This document shows positions 62,464 through 64,000 of a DNA stretch of 64,000 bases, piece after piece (position 1 is the first letter of the stretch; each line of letters opens with the position of its first letter). Made by a program: the position numbers and the translations under genes. Origin of the DNA: Leuconostocaceae bacterium ESL0958. GTDB lineage: Bacteria > Bacillota > Bacilli > Lactobacillales > Lactobacillaceae. The notes below the pieces were generated by a model. It saw nothing but the letters and a program-made list of their open reading frames with translations, did not search any database and was not told the DNA's origin. Location: contig JAQTHT010000001.1 of the NCBI GenBank assembly GCA_029433265.1, positions 124,001 to 188,000 of the forward strand, in the 5' to 3' direction.

Positions 62464-64000
62464 ATGGCGCTGACACCCGCTGAACAATTCGAACAACTGC
62501 TCAAGCAAATTCAAATGCCGTCTGAGCAACTGGCGGCTTTTGAAGGCGCAACCATTACAAGCGTTCGCGTTAATCCGACGGCCCGCTCTTGGTGTTTTTT
62601 GATTGCCGTACCCCAGGTCTTGCCCTTGACGAACTATGTCACGCTCAGTCGTGGCTTGAAGCAAAATTTTGCCCATGTGGACCAAGTGGACTTAGTCCTT
62701 GAAAACCAAAGTGGCCAGTACAACGAAGATGATCTACAGGCCTACTATGGTTTAGCGCTAGAACGGGCCCAGTTGCCCTTTGCCCTACGCAAACAGCTGC
62801 ACCGGGCCTCCCGCTTGTCGCTGACAGCGCCAGGGCAAGTGACTTTGGCAGTGGCCATGCAGTCGTTAGCGGAGGAACTAACCGAGGCACGTTGCCAACA
62901 GTTAGTGCAGGCTTATGCGGCTTTTGGTTTTCCAGCATTGACGGTGACGGTGACGGTAGACGCCGCTTTGGAGCAGGCGTTGCTGGCGGACTTTGACTCC
63001 CATCAAGAAAATTTACAGCAGCATTTAAATAAGGCAATTCAACAAGTGGCAGCCAACAGTCCCAAAAAGGCAGCAGGCGGCGTGGCACTGAAGTTAGGCC
63101 GGACTATTCCAGCAGACAGTGACGTGACCCAGTTAGCAGCCATTGAGGGCGAGGAAGCACGGGTTGTCGTGGAAGGCTATGTTTTTGCAGATGAAATTCG
63201 CGTGCTGCGTTCAAAGCGGCAATTGCTGACATTAAAAGTAACCGACTACTCTTCCTCGATTACAGCCAAAAAGTTTTCCAATAATGAGCAAGATGAGGCA
63301 GTTTTTGAGCAATTACATGCTGGGCAGTGGGTCCGCTTGCGGGGGAACGTTCAAGAGGATAGCTATCTGCGGGAGTTGGTCTTAAATATCTACGATTTGC
63401 AAGTCGTGGACCACGAGCAAAGGCAGGAAGCCTACCAGGGCGACCGGCAACGCATTGAACTCCATGCCCATTCCAACATGACTGGCATGGATGCCGTGAC
63501 GAACTTTGATGAATTGGCGGCTTTGGCTAAGGGTTGGGGCCAAGAGCGTTTGACCGTTATGGATAATGGGAATGTGCAGGGGTATCCAACGGCTTTAGCT
63601 GCTGGTAAAAAGCATGACCTCCAAATGATTTATGGGATGGAAGCTAATCTGGTGGAAGATGGCGATCCGATTGCCTACCAGGTCCAAGATTTGCCACTAC
63701 TGGACAAAGAACAGACTTATGTCGCCTTTGATTTGGAGACGACTGGTTTGTCGGCGGTTTCTGACCGAATTATTGAATTATCGGCGGTTAAAATGGAAAT
63801 GGGCAATGTGGTGTCGAAGTTCTCGGAATACATTAACCCCGGCTTCCCACTGTCTGAATTTACCACGAATTTGACTTCCATCACCGATGCCATGGTGGCA
63901 GATGCCAAGCCGGAGCAGGTGGTCCTGGATGAATTTCGGGCTTGGGCGGCGGATACCATCTTGATTGGCCATAATGTCACCTTCGATGTTGACTTCATGA
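62464..64000 (+). CDS. polC: DNA polymerase III PolC, N-terminal part (cut by window end)
   Basis: PolC is the replicative polymerase of low-GC Gram-positives with proofreading. The first 512 codons are visible and open. After a divergent N-domain (1-235) comes an OB domain (about 235-325) and the PHP domain from IELHAHSNMTGMDAV, whose His334 and His336 are kept. The next PHP motif TDHG is MDNG here (Asp367, Asn368). The DnaQ-type exonuclease begins VAFDLETTGLSAVSDRIIEL and has HNVTFDVDF at the edge. ATG 62464 is preceded by GAGG at somewhat long spacing. Confidence 0.95.
   Translation, partial: MALTPAEQFEQLLKQIQMPSEQLAAFEGATITSVRVNPTARSWCFLIAVPQVLPLTNYVTLSRGLKQNFAHVDQVDLVLENQSGQYNEDDLQAYYGLALERAQLPFALRKQLHRASRLSLTAPGQVTLAVAMQSLAEELTEARCQQLVQAYAAFGFPALTVTVTVDAALEQALLADFDSHQENLQQHLNKAIQQVAANSPKKAAGGVALKLGRTIPADSDVTQLAAIEGEEARVVVEGYVFADEIRVLRSKRQLLTLKVTDYSSSITAKKFSNNEQDEAVFEQLHAGQWVRLRGNVQEDSYLRELVLNIYDLQVVDHEQRQEAYQGDRQRIELHAHSNMTGMDAVTNFDELAALAKGWGQERLTVMDNGNVQGYPTALAAGKKHDLQMIYGMEANLVEDGDPIAYQVQDLPLLDKEQTYVAFDLETTGLSAVSDRIIELSAVKMEMGNVVSKFSEYINPGFPLSEFTTNLTSITDAMVADAKPEQVVLDEFRAWAADTILIGHNVTFDVDFM

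Noticed and set aside
1-64000. Prophage, insertion sequence, integrative element or attachment site
   Set aside because: No transposase, integrase, phage structural gene or flanking direct repeats are seen; the accessory adhesin block appears to have grown by tandem duplication.

Overview
The window is about 64 kb of a low-to-moderate GC Firmicute chromosome. It has the gene content and order of a lactic acid bacterium: recU-ypsA-gpsB-rnpB, infC-rpmI-rplT, uppS-cdsA-rseP-proS-polC, a T-box-controlled leuS, fused glutamine-type binding-protein/permease, and surface proteins with KxYKxGKxW-type signal peptides. The EF-Tu N-terminus, the CBS-less IMP dehydrogenase and the KxYKxGKxW adhesins fit the Leuconostocaceae (Leuconostoc/Fructobacillus/Weissella group) best. 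That family assignment is an inference from protein character, not a database match. No phage, insertion sequence, CRISPR array or integrase is visible.

Layout. 1-1.4 kb: end of an unknown gene, ruvA (not followed by ruvB) and a deoxynucleoside kinase. 1.5-16.1 kb: the main accessory region, three consecutive giant leucine-rich-repeat surface proteins (1448, 1754 and 1534 aa), each with its own promoter and terminator. Each has a KxYKxGKxW-like signal peptide, a low-complexity linker, an internalin-like LRR block, an Ig-like domain, a repeat stalk and a C-terminal sorting signal. The last two are tandem paralogues carrying about 125-aa mucin-binding-type repeats and an Asn/Gly/Pro stalk. Their sorting motif is LPATA rather than LPATG. 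16.1-26.2 kb: mscL, rqcH, rpmF, a DUF1361 membrane protein, a toxin-antitoxin locus whose toxin carries an in-frame amber codon, the infC operon with an attenuator leader and an ATA start, RNase J2, a TPR protein and tuf (TTG start). 26.2-34.6 kb: a 42-aa protein with a YtqB-like methyltransferase, T-box leuS, a YtgP-type flippase with a long extra N-terminus, and YitT, YdcF and YxeA family proteins.

34.6-38.5 kb: the guanine nucleotide operon. A guanine-type purine riboswitch with terminator precedes a CBS-less catalytic IMP dehydrogenase, a second IMPDH-like protein without catalytic cysteine, and GMP synthase. The two IMPDH-like proteins have lost complementary parts of the fold, which suggests an obligate two-subunit enzyme. 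This is the most interesting biological system in the window. 38.5-42.2 kb: a TetR-controlled ABC exporter with an operator just downstream of its -10 box, and ilvE. 42.3-49.1 kb: recU, ypsA, gpsB, rnpB, a fused glutamine-type transporter, a lactonase, an AI-2E family membrane protein, trmL and tRNA-Glu. 49.4-55.6 kb: ftsK, an extremely basic secreted protein, a small unknown gene and adenine deaminase. 55.7-64 kb: glmS, then the envelope/replication run uppS-cdsA-rseP-proS-polC, with polC cut by the window end.

Most single genes are housekeeping. Points for follow-up are the IMPDH pair, the adhesin cluster, the broken toxin, the non-ATG starts of the translation factors, the degenerate PHP site of PolC, and several small or unusual proteins.
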